From contig NC_065573.1 in the NCBI RefSeq assembly GCF_937616625.2, positions 8,757,001 to 8,821,000 of the forward strand: a DNA stretch of 64,000 nt. Reading direction: 5' to 3'. This stretch comes from Mercurialis annua. Lineage: Eukaryota; Streptophyta; Magnoliopsida; Malpighiales; Euphorbiaceae. This document shows positions 27,113-37,304 of the stretch, in pieces. How positions within the stretch are numbered: position 1 is the stretch's first letter; the number at the start of each line of letters is the position of its first letter. The notes below the pieces were generated by a model that was given only the letters and a program-made list of their open reading frames with translations, was not told the origin of the DNA and searched no databases. The position numbers and the translations under genes were made by a program.

Positions 27113-27345
27113 AATAAAATATACTCATTTAAATAATACCAACCTAATTAAAATAAACTTATAAATTTTAATAAACAATAATCTAATAAAATATACTCAT
27201 TTAAATAAAATTAAAATAAACTTATAAATTTTACCAACCTAAATAAAATTAAAATAAGTTATCAATTCAAATAAAATATACTCATTTAAATAATACCAAC
27301 CTAATTAAAATAAACTTATAAATTTTAATAAACAATAATCTAATC
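27113..27345. repeat. AT-rich direct duplication, about 75 bp at 158-bp spacing
   Basis: The stretch beginning aaataaaatatactcattta at about 27113 and running through ataaacaataatctaat recurs from about 27271. A third, partial version lies between them near 27186-27240. Confidence 0.75.
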
Positions 27346-27956
27346 TAATCTATAATAATATCAATTAATCTAATTTAAAAAAACACCTAATCAATTAACA
27401 AAACTAATCTAATTTAAACCTAATTTTTAATAATATTAACTAATCTAATTTAAACCTACATTTAATAAAATAAACAAAACTAATTAAATTAAATACTGAC
27501 CTGACCGAAGAATGGCAGTGGAGAGTGTCCGGAGACCGGAGACAGGCAGCAGCGCCGGCGGCCGGCGAGGTGGCAGCAGGCAGCTTCATTTTATTGTTAA
27601 AATAAATATAAAAAAATTAAATAACTAAAATACATAAATAAAAAAAATAAAAATTAATAAAAACCCCTAAACAAACTTACTGGAGATCAGTAGCGCCGGA
27701 GCAGAGCGGAGTGGGGACGGTGGAGGAGCAGTGGCGCCGGAGAAGAGGGAGAGGGGGCAGCAGTCGCGCCGGAAAAGAGTGGGAGCAGCGAAAGAGCAGT
27801 GGCGCCGGAATGTGAGGAGCAATCGCCGGAGAGGGAGAGCGGAGGACCAATCGCCGGAATGGGAGGATCATTCGCCGGAGAAGGGAGAGAAGAGAAGGGT
27901 GCTGAAGAAAGGAGAAAAGTGAAAGAAAGAAACCGGCGCTGAGTGATATTAGGTTA

Positions 27957-28286
27957 GGATTTACCGACGGATTGTGTCCGTCGGTAATCCGTCGGTAATT
28001 CTTAAATGAAACGGTGCGTACCGTTTCCATAGGATTTACCGACAGATTACACAATCCGTCGGTAAAATTATCTACGGATTATTCAGATCCGTCGCTTACC
28101 CCAAAAAATAAGGCGCCATTTCTTCCCTCCATCAGCCTGCCAAAACGCCGATAGATTTTCCGTCGGTAATCGTTTTCCCTCCAATTTGGCGACAGGTACC
28201 CATTCCTGTCGCCAAGTCGGTCGTTAAATGTGAAAATTAGCGACAGAAAGGCATTCCGTCGGTAATTTCCGTCGCAAATTGAAGGA
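27957..28286. repeat. CACTA right subterminal repeat region
   Basis: Dense short motifs ttaccgacggat, ccgtcggtaat, ttagcgacagaaag and gtcgccaagtcggtcg, the same family as at the left end, in both orientations and up to the right terminus. Confidence 0.87.
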
Positions 28287-28298
28287 TTTCTAGTAGTG
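28287..28298 (-). repeat. CACTA right terminal inverted repeat
   Basis: TTTCTAGTAGTG, the exact complement of the left 12-bp terminus; followed by the ACT duplication at 28299-28301. Confidence 0.95.
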
Positions 28299-28301
28299 AC
28301 T

Positions 28302-30330
28302 TAACGCGTCGTTCCGATTACCTAAGCATCGTTAGGTTATATTACACAAAGTGTGTGTGAAAAGTGACGCTAGATTAGTATGTCGAGTCTCAAGTCTGTT
28401 TAACGCGTCGTTCCGATTACCTAAGCATGTTTAGGTTATATTACGCAAAGTGTGCGTGAAAAGTGACAATAGAGTAGTATGTCGCGTCACAAGTCTATTT
28501 AACACGTTGTTATGATTACCTAAGCATCGTTAGGTTATATTACGTAAAGGGTGAGTGGAAAGTTATGATAGATTAGTATGTCGCATCTCAAGTCTGTTTA
28601 ATGCGTCGTTCCGATTACCTAAGCATGGTTAGGTTATATTACGCAAACTGTGCATGAAAAGTGACGCTAGATTAGTATGTCGCGTCTCAAGTCTCTTTAA
28701 CGCGTCGTTCCGATTACCTAAGCATGGTTAAGTTATATTATGCAAAGTGTGCGTGAAAGGTGACAATAGATTAGTATGTCGCGTCACAAGTCTATTTAAC
28801 GCGTCGTTCCTATTACCTAAGCATGGTTAGGTTATATAACGCAAGGTGTGCGTAAAAAGTGACGCTAGATTAGTATGTCGTGTCTCTATTCTCTTTAACA
28901 CGTCGTTTCGATTACCATGCTTATGTCTCGTCACAAGTCTCTCTAACGCGTCGTTCTGATTAACTAAGCATGGTTATGTTATAGTACGCAAAGTGAGCGT
29001 GAAAAGGATCAATAGATTAGTATGTCGCGTCTCAAGTCTGTTTAACGCGTCGTTCCAATTACCTTAGGTTATATTGCGCAAAGTGTGCGTGAAAAGTTAC
29101 AATAGATTTTGTCGCGTCTCAAGTGTATTTCTCGTGTCTTTCAGATTACCTAAGGATCGTATGGTTATATTACACAAATTGTGCATAAAAAGTGACGCTA
29201 GATTAGCTCAAGTCTCTTTAACGCGTCGTTTCGATTACCATGCTTATGTTGCATCACAAGTCTCTCTAACGCGTTGTTCCGATTACCTAAGCATTGTTAG
29301 GTTATATTACGCAAAGTGTGCGTGATAAATGACAATAGATTAGTATGTCGCGTCTCAAGTCTATTTAACGCGTCGTTCCGATTACCTAAGCATGGTTATG
29401 TTACATTACGCAAAGTGTGCGTGAAGAATGACAATAGATTAGTATGCCGTGTCTTAAGTCTATCTAACGCATCGTTCTGATTGCCTAAGCATGGTTAGGT
29501 TATATTAGGCAAGGTGTGCGTGAAAAGTGACGCTAGATTAGTGAGGCGCGTCTCAAGGCTCTTTTATGCGTCGTTCCGATTATCTAAGCATAAATAGGTT
29601 ATATTATGCAAATTTTGCGTGAAAAGTGACGCTAGATCACTATGTCGCGTCTCAAGTCTCTTTAACGCATTGTTTCGATTACCATGCTTATGTTGCGTCA
29701 CAATCTCTCTAACGCGTCTTTCTGATTACCTAAGCGTGGTTAGGTTATGCAAAGTGTGCGTGAAAAGTAAAAATAGATTAGTATGTCGCGTCTCAAGTCT
29801 CTTTAATGCGTCGGTCCGATTACCTAAAAATGGTTAGGTTTTATTACACAAAGAGTGCGTGAAAAGTGAAACTAGATTACTATGTCGCGTCTCAAGTCTC
29901 TTTAATGCGTCGTTACGATTACCTAAGCATGGTTAGGTTATATTACGCAAGGTGTGCGTGAAAAGTGATGCTAGATTAGTATGTCGCGTCTCAAGGCTCT
30001 TTAATGGGTCGTTCCGATAACCTAAGTATGGTTAGGTTATATTATGCAAAGTTTGCGTGAAAAGTGACGCTAGAATAGTATGTCGCGTCTAAAGTCTCTT
30101 TAACGCATTGTTTCGATAACCATGCTTATGTCTCGTCACAAGTCTCTCTAACTCATCGTTCCGATTACTTAAGCATGGTTAGGTTATGCAAAGTGTGCGT
30201 GAAAGGTAAAAATAAATTAGTATGTCGTGTCTCAAGTCTCTTTAATGCGTCGTTCCGATCACCTAAAAATGGTTAGGTTATATACACAGAGAGTGCGTGA
30301 AAAATGAAACTAGATTAGTATGTTGCGTCT
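28302..30330. repeat. 99-bp satellite array, block 2
   Basis: Same monomer and orientation as block 1. The first part continues the interrupted 1.25-kb higher-order copy. The second part contains a monomer class with gtaaaaataga and attacctaaaaatgg (near 29768 and 30205) that reappears in block 3 (near 41460 and 41799), showing that blocks 2 and 3 were one array before the Tat element inserted. Confidence 0.95.
30326..30330. repeat. Target-site duplication (CGTCT), left of Tat element
   Basis: CGTCT directly before the 5' LTR; the same five bases follow the 3' LTR at 40792-40796. Five-base duplications are usual for LTR retrotransposons. Confidence 0.93.
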
Positions 30331-30915
30331 TGATAACAAGATAAATGGACCGACCTCAGCAAGAGACAATCCACAAAGAAAGCCGAACAACAACAAATAA
30401 GGCACGCCCAAAGCAAGCTACAACACATCTCAGATTCACCGAGATACATCAAACATAGCAAACAAGGCAAACCCGAAGCAAGCCAAAATCTCATAACGAT
30501 TAGAGCGAAGGCTTAAATCGGACTCACCGAGGTAGGCACATCTCGGATTCACCAAGCGCAACCACTCTGAACACCCTGAGCAAATCTGTCAGAACGTACC
30601 CTGACATTCCAGACAAACTTCTGCACAGACAAAGAGAATGAGGTCAGACCTGTCGGCCCAGACAAAGAGAAACAAAGACATAGTATAAAAGGCAAAAGAA
30701 AAGTAGGTGAAAAGGTTAATTCTCTTTTTCTCTCAACTCTTAACTTACTTTCACTTCTTATTCTTTCTCTCACTAAAATACCTATTGACTAGACCGTCAG
30801 AGTGGTTTGCCGGAATCCCCTTTCGGCATCCTTCTCACGGTTGTGCTGTGCCTTTTAGGTACGGTCTTGAAGCTTCTGCCGAATCAGATTGTCGCCGCCG
30901 TTCCACAAGTTATCA
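30331..30915 (+). repeat. Tat element 5' LTR
   Basis: 585 bp, beginning tgataacaagataaatgg and ending acaagttatca (TG...CA). It matches 40207-40791. The TATA box is TATAAAA at 30684-30690. The 3' LTR begins tgtaataacaag, so this copy has lost two bases at its start, and it carries two extra bases in acagacaaagagaatg. Confidence 0.95.
30684..30690 (+). promoter_or_regulatory. LTR TATA box
   Basis: TATAAAA in the 5' LTR, 232 bp before its end; the 3' LTR has the same sequence at 40560-40566. Confidence 0.65.
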
Positions 30916-30916
30916 T

Positions 30917-30934
30917 TGGCGCCGTCTGTGGGAA
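30917..30934 (+). other. Tat primer-binding site
   Basis: TGGCGCCGTCTGTGGGAA, one base after the LTR. The first nine bases, TGGCGCCGT, match the complement of the 3' end of plant tRNA-Asp as I remember it. The rest departs from that tRNA, so the primer identity is tentative. Confidence 0.7.
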
Positions 30935-31171
30935 AGAAAGCAAGAAAGTTTCCCCCTTTCTATTCTACCGGAAAGAGATAGGACGAGCAGAGTAGAGGGA
31001 GATGATCCCGCCACCGGAGATAATAACACACTCAGCAATAGAACAGGAGAGGGGCTCAACGCGCCGCCACGAAGAGCCACGGGTGAAAGCTCGTTCTGCC
31101 CGGGCACAACATCAGGAGGAGGTATTCACCCAGGCACTACATCGGTGGTCACCACTCAATATCCATGGGGA

Positions 31172-33700
31172 ATGCCACTACCGGGAAACATTCCCCCAGC
31201 ATCATACGTCACTCCTATGCAGCAAACCACTCAAAAAATTTCACTAAGACCGGGCGTAACCCCCATCAACCTTACATTCACTCCGAGCACCACCCCCACT
31301 CCCAGACCCACCACCACCACAGAAATTCAAAACCCCACACCAGCACAAATCCAAGAATACATCGAGTTTCATGCTCGGCAATTGGCTTTCCTTCAACAGG
31401 TACAACAAGCCCATACTCGGCCAACGGCCGCAACCACATCTCAGGGCAACATTACCACCCCACCATACATACCGACCGCACCACCTCATCCACAAGAATT
31501 CTACCAAGGCCAGACAACACCCGAGGAAGCAAACCACGAAAAAAATCCATGTGAACAGAACCCAAAGGAAGGACAAGGAATACTAGCCGGACACAAAGCT
31601 CCAGAGGGACCTAAGAAGACGCCCAAACGGGTTGAAATTGAGGAAAGCGTGCACATCTCGGGAGCCGAGTCACCAAAGAAAAAGAATCTGGAGCAAGAAA
31701 TTACCGAAAGGGTCAGAACCGAAATGGAAAAATTCAGGAGGAAAGAGCCGAGAAACACAAGCTTTTTAATCATTGGAAACCCACTGTCGACCGAAATACG
31801 GGACGAACCCTTCCCTTTAAACTACAAAACACCGCAGTTGGATGACTACAATGGAACTGGGGATCCGATCACACACCTGAGCTGTTTCCAAGTGGTTATG
31901 ATGGTACAAAGCTTATCTGAAGCCGCCGTCTGCAAACTCTTTCCAACAACCCTGAAAGGACCAGCTGTCATCTGGTATCAAAGCCTGAAAGAAGGCTCTA
32001 TTCGAAGCTTTGACGAGCTAGCAAAAGCTTTCCGAACTCATTTCGCGCCGAGCATACAGCGGAAGAAAAAGTCCAGTGACCTAAAACTTTGTTACCAGAA
32101 ACCGGGAGAAAGTTTGCAAAACTATATCGGCAGATTCAATACTGAAGCCGTCGAAGTAGGAAACTTGAATGATGATAATGTGATAGACGCTATGAAGGAC
32201 AACACAACAATGATGGCATTCAGAGATAACCTGATAACAAATCCGGTACAAACTTACTCCCAGCTTATGGACCGAGCCTGGAATTATATAAATTTAGATG
32301 AAGAACAACGACGAAAGGCTACACAAACGACAACACAGTTCCAAACACCAAGGCCTACTTTCAGTCAGACGGCTAGACAAGGCAGGTTCAGGCCAAGAAA
32401 CCAACAACAGGCCGGTCCACAACGAACAGAACCACACCGACCAGTGAAAGTGGAAGATCAAGCCTTCATTCCACTCAATACACCGAGATCGAACATCCTA
32501 ATGTGGATACAGAACAACAATGAGCCAGTAAGATACCCGCCAAAGCTTCAGTACGAGGGAGATAGGAAAAATTACTGCCAATTCCACGATGGCCATGGCC
32601 ATGTCACCGATGAATGTGGAAGTCTGAAGAAGGAAATTCACCGATTGGTGCAAGTCGGTCGGTTAAAAGACTTTGTCGCACAAAGCGAAAATTATAATTC
32701 GGGAGGAAGTTACCGAGGCGAGCATAGTGGAAAAAGAGAAGAGGCACCACCGCCCAAAAGACAAAATGTATCGGGGGTAATAAACACCATAGCGGGCGGT
32801 ATGGCCGACCCAGAATACAAACGAGGAAGACGCAAAAGGCAAAAAGTGGTGGTGAATATATCGGTAGCTAAACCTCTACCCGAGGTTACTTTCGGCTCGC
32901 CCGATAGCGAAGGAATAGATTTTCCACACCAAGACCCCTTGGTAATCTCGGGACTAATCAAAAAAATTTGGGTAATGAGGCAATTGGTCGATGAAGGAAG
33001 CTCAGTTAACCTCATCACAAAGCAGGCATACCTCGGTATAGGGTGCTCCGTTCTAAATCTCAAACCAGTCAAAACTCCCCTAGTCGGCCTGGGAGGAACA
33101 CCGGTACAAGCAGAAGGGGTTGCGGAACTAACGGTGGAATTAGGGAAAGAAAATGGCTCGCCAAAAGGAGGCCTGATCGGCATCACAAAGAGATTCAAAA
33201 CACTATTTATGGTTGTCGACATGCCACTTGCTTATAACGTCATACTCGGCAGACCAATGTTATACAACACTGGGGCTGTCACATGCATCAAATACTTGTG
33301 TATGAAAATACCGACCGAAGAAGGAGTGGTGACGGTCAAAGAAAGGCAAGACATAGCCAAACAATGCTACTTGGTATCAATGAAAGGAGTATCAGAAACC
33401 TTGGCTATTGAAACAATGGAGATACCAGACTCGGATGAGGGCAAGCTCGAACCGCATGGAAAGTTAGAAAGGGTTAATCTGACAGGAATAACACCAAGAT
33501 CGGTCCAAATAGGCGCAACAATGCCTAAACCAATAAAACATGAGATAACCGACATGCTAATCAGGAACGAGGTCGAATTTGTTAACACCCCAGGCGAGAT
33601 AGAAGGGGTTGACCCGGCAATAATATCACATAAACTAAATGTTGATCCAAAGCACAAGCCAGTCAAACAAAAGAAAAGAGCCTTCACAGTAGACAGATAA
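31172..33700 (+). pseudogene. Tat Gag and protease part of Gag-Pol
   Basis: Open frame. The first in-frame ATG after the primer-binding site is 31172, but the frame is open further upstream, so the true start is uncertain. The Pro/Thr-rich N-terminus is followed by a retrotransposon Gag domain (about 31811-32300; motif DYNGTGDPITHLSCF). A Tat-style zinc knuckle YCQFHDGHGHVTDEC follows at about 32574. The aspartic protease motif VDEGSSVNL lies near 32985; Glu replaces the Thr/Gly usual in D-T/G-G. The frame stops at TAA 33698-33700, inside the conserved stretch joining protease to reverse transcriptase. The same frame continues as RT from 33701, so this stop is a nonsense mutation and not the natural end. 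Confidence 0.85.
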
Positions 33701-35617
33701 ATCGCCATCAGAGCCGAAGTAGACAAATTATTAGCAGCAGGTTTTATCAGAAGAGTGTATTACCCGGAATGGCTATCAAATGTCATGCTCATAAAAAAGC
33801 CAAATGGGAAATGGAGATTGTGCATAGACTTCACAGATCTGAACCGAGCATGCCCCAAGGACACCTACCCCTTGCCAAACATTGACCAACTGGTCGATTC
33901 AACCAGCGGTTACGAAGTCTACTCATTCATAGACGCAGCTCAAGGATATCACCAGATCCCAATGCACAAAGATGATGAAGAGAAAACAAGCTTTGTAACC
34001 GACAGCGGCACATACTGTTACAAACAAATGCCATTCGGATTAAAAAATGCAGGGGCAACTTATCAGCGGCTAATGAATTTCGTATTCAAAGACCAGATCG
34101 GGCGTAACATGGAAGTTTATGTCGACGACATCATCGTTAACTCCAAAAAGGTAGAAGATCATGCAAAAGACCTAGAAGAAGTCTTCACCAAGCTTAAAAA
34201 ATACAAACTCAAGCTGAATCCGGACAAATGCGCATTCGGAGTACCAGCAGGAAAATTCCTCGGTTACCTCATCTCTCAAAAAGGCATTGAAGTAAACCCG
34301 GAGAAAACAAAAGAAATTTTGGAAATGAAGGCGCCAAAGTCAGCTAAAGAGGTTCAGAAGCTCAACGGAAGAATCACGGCTCTCGGTCAATTCGTGTATA
34401 ACTCGGCCAAAAGATGTCTCCCGTTCTTCAAAACATTAAGAAATGTGAAAAAATTCGAGTGGACCGAAGAATGCCAACAATCTTTTGAAGAGCTCAAGAA
34501 ATTCCTGAGTTCACCACCACTACTCGGAAGACCTGAAAACGGAGAAGTGCTATACCTATACGTAAGTGTCACTAATGAAACAGTGGCATCAGTACTAGTA
34601 AAGGAAGAGGCATCCGAGCAAAAGCCGGTATACTACACGAGTAAGGTGTTGAAAGGACCCGAGCTCAGATATAGCAAAATCGAGAAATTTGCATTAGCAT
34701 TGGTCTTAACAGTCGAAAAACTAAAAAGATATTTTCAGGCTCACACAGTAATAGTCCGAACAAACCAACCTCTGAGAAAAGCGCTCGCAAGACCGGAAAC
34801 ATCAGGACGACTAATCAATTGGTCGGTCATGATAGGATCATACGACATCAAATACGAACCACGAACAGCCATGAAAGCTCAAATCCTGGCCGACTTTGTA
34901 GCAGAAACAACAACACACGATCAACCTACCGAAGTAGACAAGGGCCTGGTCAGCTGGATGCTACAAGTAGACAGAGCATCAAACATGACCGGAGCAGGAG
35001 CAGGCATGGTATTAAGAGGGCCACATAAGATAAAAATGCAAAACTCGATCCATCTCAACTTTCCAACAACCAACAATGCAGCAGAGTACGAAGCCTTGAT
35101 AGGTGGGTTAAGGATGGCAACGGTAGTCAAGACTGAGTACATCAAAATTCAGAGTGACTCTCAGCTGGTGGTTAATCAGGTACTTGGTTTATACGAGGTA
35201 AAAGATCCAGAGATGAAAAAATACGTAGACCGAGTAAAAGAGCTTCTCGCAGAAATTACCGAAGAGGGTGGAAAATGGGAGTTAGAACAAATACCCAGAG
35301 AGGAAAACACAGAAGCAGATACATTGGCAAAAGCCAGAGCAGCAAAAGAAACAATGTCGGGCATACCGTGCTCGGTTCAAAATTTCAGCAGTATCCAGAA
35401 TCCCGAAACAACGTTCCTCATCAACCCATTGGACCAGTGGATGGAACACATCATATCATACATCGAAAACGGGAGCCTGCCCGAAGATAACAAAGAAGCA
35501 AAGAAAGTAAAATGCCGAGCACCACACTTCTCATACCGAGACGGGACTCTGTACAGAAAATCATTCTCACACACCTCACGGTGGAGGAAGGGAAATATGT
35601 CTGGCACTCTGTCGTAA
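33701..35617 (+). pseudogene. Tat reverse transcriptase, RNase H and archaeal-type RNase H
   Basis: Continues the Gag frame after the 33698 stop. RT motifs: PNGKWRLCIDFTDLNRACPKD, FIDAAQGYHQI, MPFGLKNAGATYQ and the catalytic YVDD at 34118-34129. The Ty3-type RNase H covers about 34545-34900. It is followed at about 34955-35340 by a second RNase H with the AEYEALIGGL and QSDSQLVVNQV motifs of the archaeal/plant type (aRNH), diagnostic of Tat elements. The frame is lost at about 35590-35617. There the expected integrase N-terminal zinc-binding segment is missing: sequence goes from the short linker almost directly to GYYWPTLAQDA in another frame, which indicates an internal deletion. Confidence 0.88.
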
Positions 35618-36580
35618 AGCCGTCTTACAAGGTTATTATTGGCCGACACTGGCACAAGACGCAGCAACCTGGTACAAAAATGTGAGAAGTGTCAGTACCA
35701 CCAAAACGTACACCATCAACCAACGACCGAACAAAATCCAATAATAAGTCCTTGGCCATTCAGCATGTGGGGAATAGACATCGTTGGACCTTTTCCAACG
35801 GCAAGTGGGCAGAGAAAATTCCAAATTGTAGCAGTTGACCATTTCTCAAAGTGGGTAGAAGCCGAAGCTGTATCCACTATAACAGAAGCACGAGTGCGAA
35901 GCTTTGTCCGAAGAGAAATCATCTGTCGTTTCGGAATCCCAAAGACCATCATAACCGACAACGGAAAGCAATTCGACAACAAAAACTTCAGAGAATTCTG
36001 CACTGAAAAAGGAATTGACCTAAGGTTCACATCGGTCACCCACCCACAGAGCAACGGGATGACCGAAGTAACCAACCGAACCATTGTCAATGGTTTAAAA
36101 AAGCGGCTAGACGAGGCAAAAGGTCGATGGGCAGATGAGCTACACAGTGTCCTATGGTCATACAGAACCACGCCGAAAGCTGGCACAGGAAGGACCCCAT
36201 ATAACTTAACCTACGGGTGCGAGGCAATGGTACCAGTAGAGATAGGTATGCCCACCATCAGAGTCCAATACTTCGATGAACAACAAAATGAAGAAAACAC
36301 TAGACTCTCCCTCGACCTGCTAGAAGAAAGAAGAGAGCAAGCCTTGCTTCACATAGAAACATACAAACAGAGGATGGCAACATATCACAACAAAAGGGTC
36401 AAACCCCTAACGTTTGAAGTCGGAGATCTGGTACTACGAAGAGCCGACATAGCAAGAGGTAACGCAGGAGTATCCAAACTCGGAGCAAACTGGGAAGGAC
36501 CTTACCAAGTAAAGAAAGTAGGAAAAGGAGGAGCCTATTATTTAACATATCTGTCAGGACGAGACCTACCAAGAACCTAG
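35618..36580 (+). pseudogene. Tat integrase, N-terminally truncated
   Basis: After the deletion near 35600 the integrase core is open. CEKCQYHQN holds the CxxC half of the HHCC zinc finger; the two histidines lie in the lost part. Catalytic residues sit in WGIDIVGPF, ITDNGKQFD and NGMTEVTNRT (D, D, E). The C-terminal region has GDLVLRRADIARGNAG and GANWEGPYQV, as in other Tat integrases, and stops at 36578-36580. No chromodomain is seen. In an intact element this enzyme inserts the cDNA; here the missing HHCC histidines and the broken frame argue against function. Confidence 0.87.
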
Positions 36581-36743
36581 AACGCCAGGGTTCTTACAAA
36601 ATTCTATCAGTAGACAACATTCAGGTTAATCGAGTCAGACAGGGGTTTTTTCACTTGCATTTTGGTCAAAGTCGGTTATAGGCAAAAATGCAAGTTTTTC
36701 TCCTATCAATAAAAGAAAACAAAAAGAAAAAACAAAGTGTGCC

Positions 36744-37105
36744 AAGCCATAGCTTAAAACGACTTAAAGCAGATCGCTTTATCCGAACTAAGCCATAGCT
36801 TAAAACGACTTAAAGTAATCGCTTTATCCGAACTAAGCCATAGCTTAAAACGACTTAAAGCAATCGCTTTATCCGAACTAAGCCATAGCTTAAAACGACT
36901 TAAAGCAATCGCTTTATCCGAACTAAGCCATAGCTTAAAACGACTTAAAGCAATCGCTTTATCCGAACTAAGCCATAGCTTAAAACGATTTAAAGCAATC
37001 GCTTTATCCGAACTAAGCCATAACTTAAAACGACTTAAAGCAATTGCTTTATCCGAATTAAGCCATAGCTTAAAACGACTCACAGCAATTGCTTTATCCG
37101 AACTA
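36744..37105. repeat. 45-bp minisatellite in the Tat 3' region, about 8 copies
   Basis: The unit begins aagccatagcttaaaacga and ends tttatccgaact; starts at 36790 and 36835 confirm 45-bp spacing. The first unit has one extra base and the last two are more diverged. Because 45 is a multiple of three, the minus strand stays open (a repeated SDKAIALSRFKLWLS), but this is a consequence of repetition. Tandem repeats between integrase and 3' LTR are a known habit of Tat/Ogre elements. Confidence 0.95.
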
Positions 37106-37304
37106 AAAAACCGAACAAAGAGATGAAATATCCCACAAACAATATCTACATTTTTAAACAAACACCGATGACAAAGTTGAACATATAAAAAGTAAAGAAA
37201 ATTACCAAACAAGGGAGATAAAACACACAAAAAAAAAAACGATATATATATCACTTGTGAAAAATCCACAGACAAAATTACAAAAAAAAGGGTAGGCACA
37301 GTTC

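Larger units (their letters stand above)
26349..27956. other. CACTA 5' non-coding region, AT-rich
   Basis: No supported gene. The stretch is strongly AT-rich, with two internal repeats annotated separately (26731-26790 and 27113-27345) and two GC-rich patches (27505-27590 and 27680-27960) rich in gccggag-type motifs. The minus-strand frame through the second patch is low-complexity (Leu/Ser/Pro/Arg) and unlike any family I recognise. Being upstream of the transposase start, the region probably holds the promoter, leader and possibly a leader intron. Confidence 0.6.
20934..28298 (-). mobile_element. CACTA (En/Spm-type) DNA transposon, 7365 bp, coding strand minus
   Basis: Both ends carry a 12-bp perfect inverted terminus (CACTACTAGAAA at 20934-20945, its complement at 28287-28298), flanked by an ACT duplication. 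Inside are dense subterminal repeats built on ttaccgacgg/ccgtcggtaa and tttagcgacgg/ccgtcgctaa, as expected of transposase-binding subtermini in this superfamily. The minus strand encodes a TNP2-type transposase followed by DUF4216 and plant-transposase (Transposase_24) segments, separated by introns with recognisable splice sites. At least four in-frame stops and one frameshift mean this copy no longer encodes an intact transposase. The intact ends suggest it could still be moved by a transposase supplied elsewhere; that is inference. Confidence 0.96.
20601..29215. repeat. 1.25-kb higher-order repeat, copy B, split by the CACTA element
   Basis: Second copy of the unit at 19330-20600, made of 20601-20933 plus 28302 to about 29215. 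The variant order is the same as in copy A. The satellite reads through in phase when the transposon and one ACT are removed (acaagtct, act, taacgcg), and the corresponding intact site is seen in copy A near 19675-19688. Confidence 0.78.

Noticed and set aside
27677..28054. 125-residue minus-strand frame near the CACTA right end
   Set aside because: Low-complexity Leu/Ser/Pro/Arg composition across GC-rich repeats and subterminal motifs, with no family resemblance; at most a leader exon.
30549..30995. Start of Tat Gag inside the 5' LTR
   Set aside because: The frame is open from 30707, but that ATG lies upstream of the primer site within the LTR and the same frame in the 3' LTR runs into satellite; translation more likely starts after the primer site.
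36754..37299. 181-residue minus-strand frame with a repeated 15-residue unit
   Set aside because: Generated by the 45-bp minisatellite; it lies after the stop of the antisense gene and has no splice link to it that I can see.
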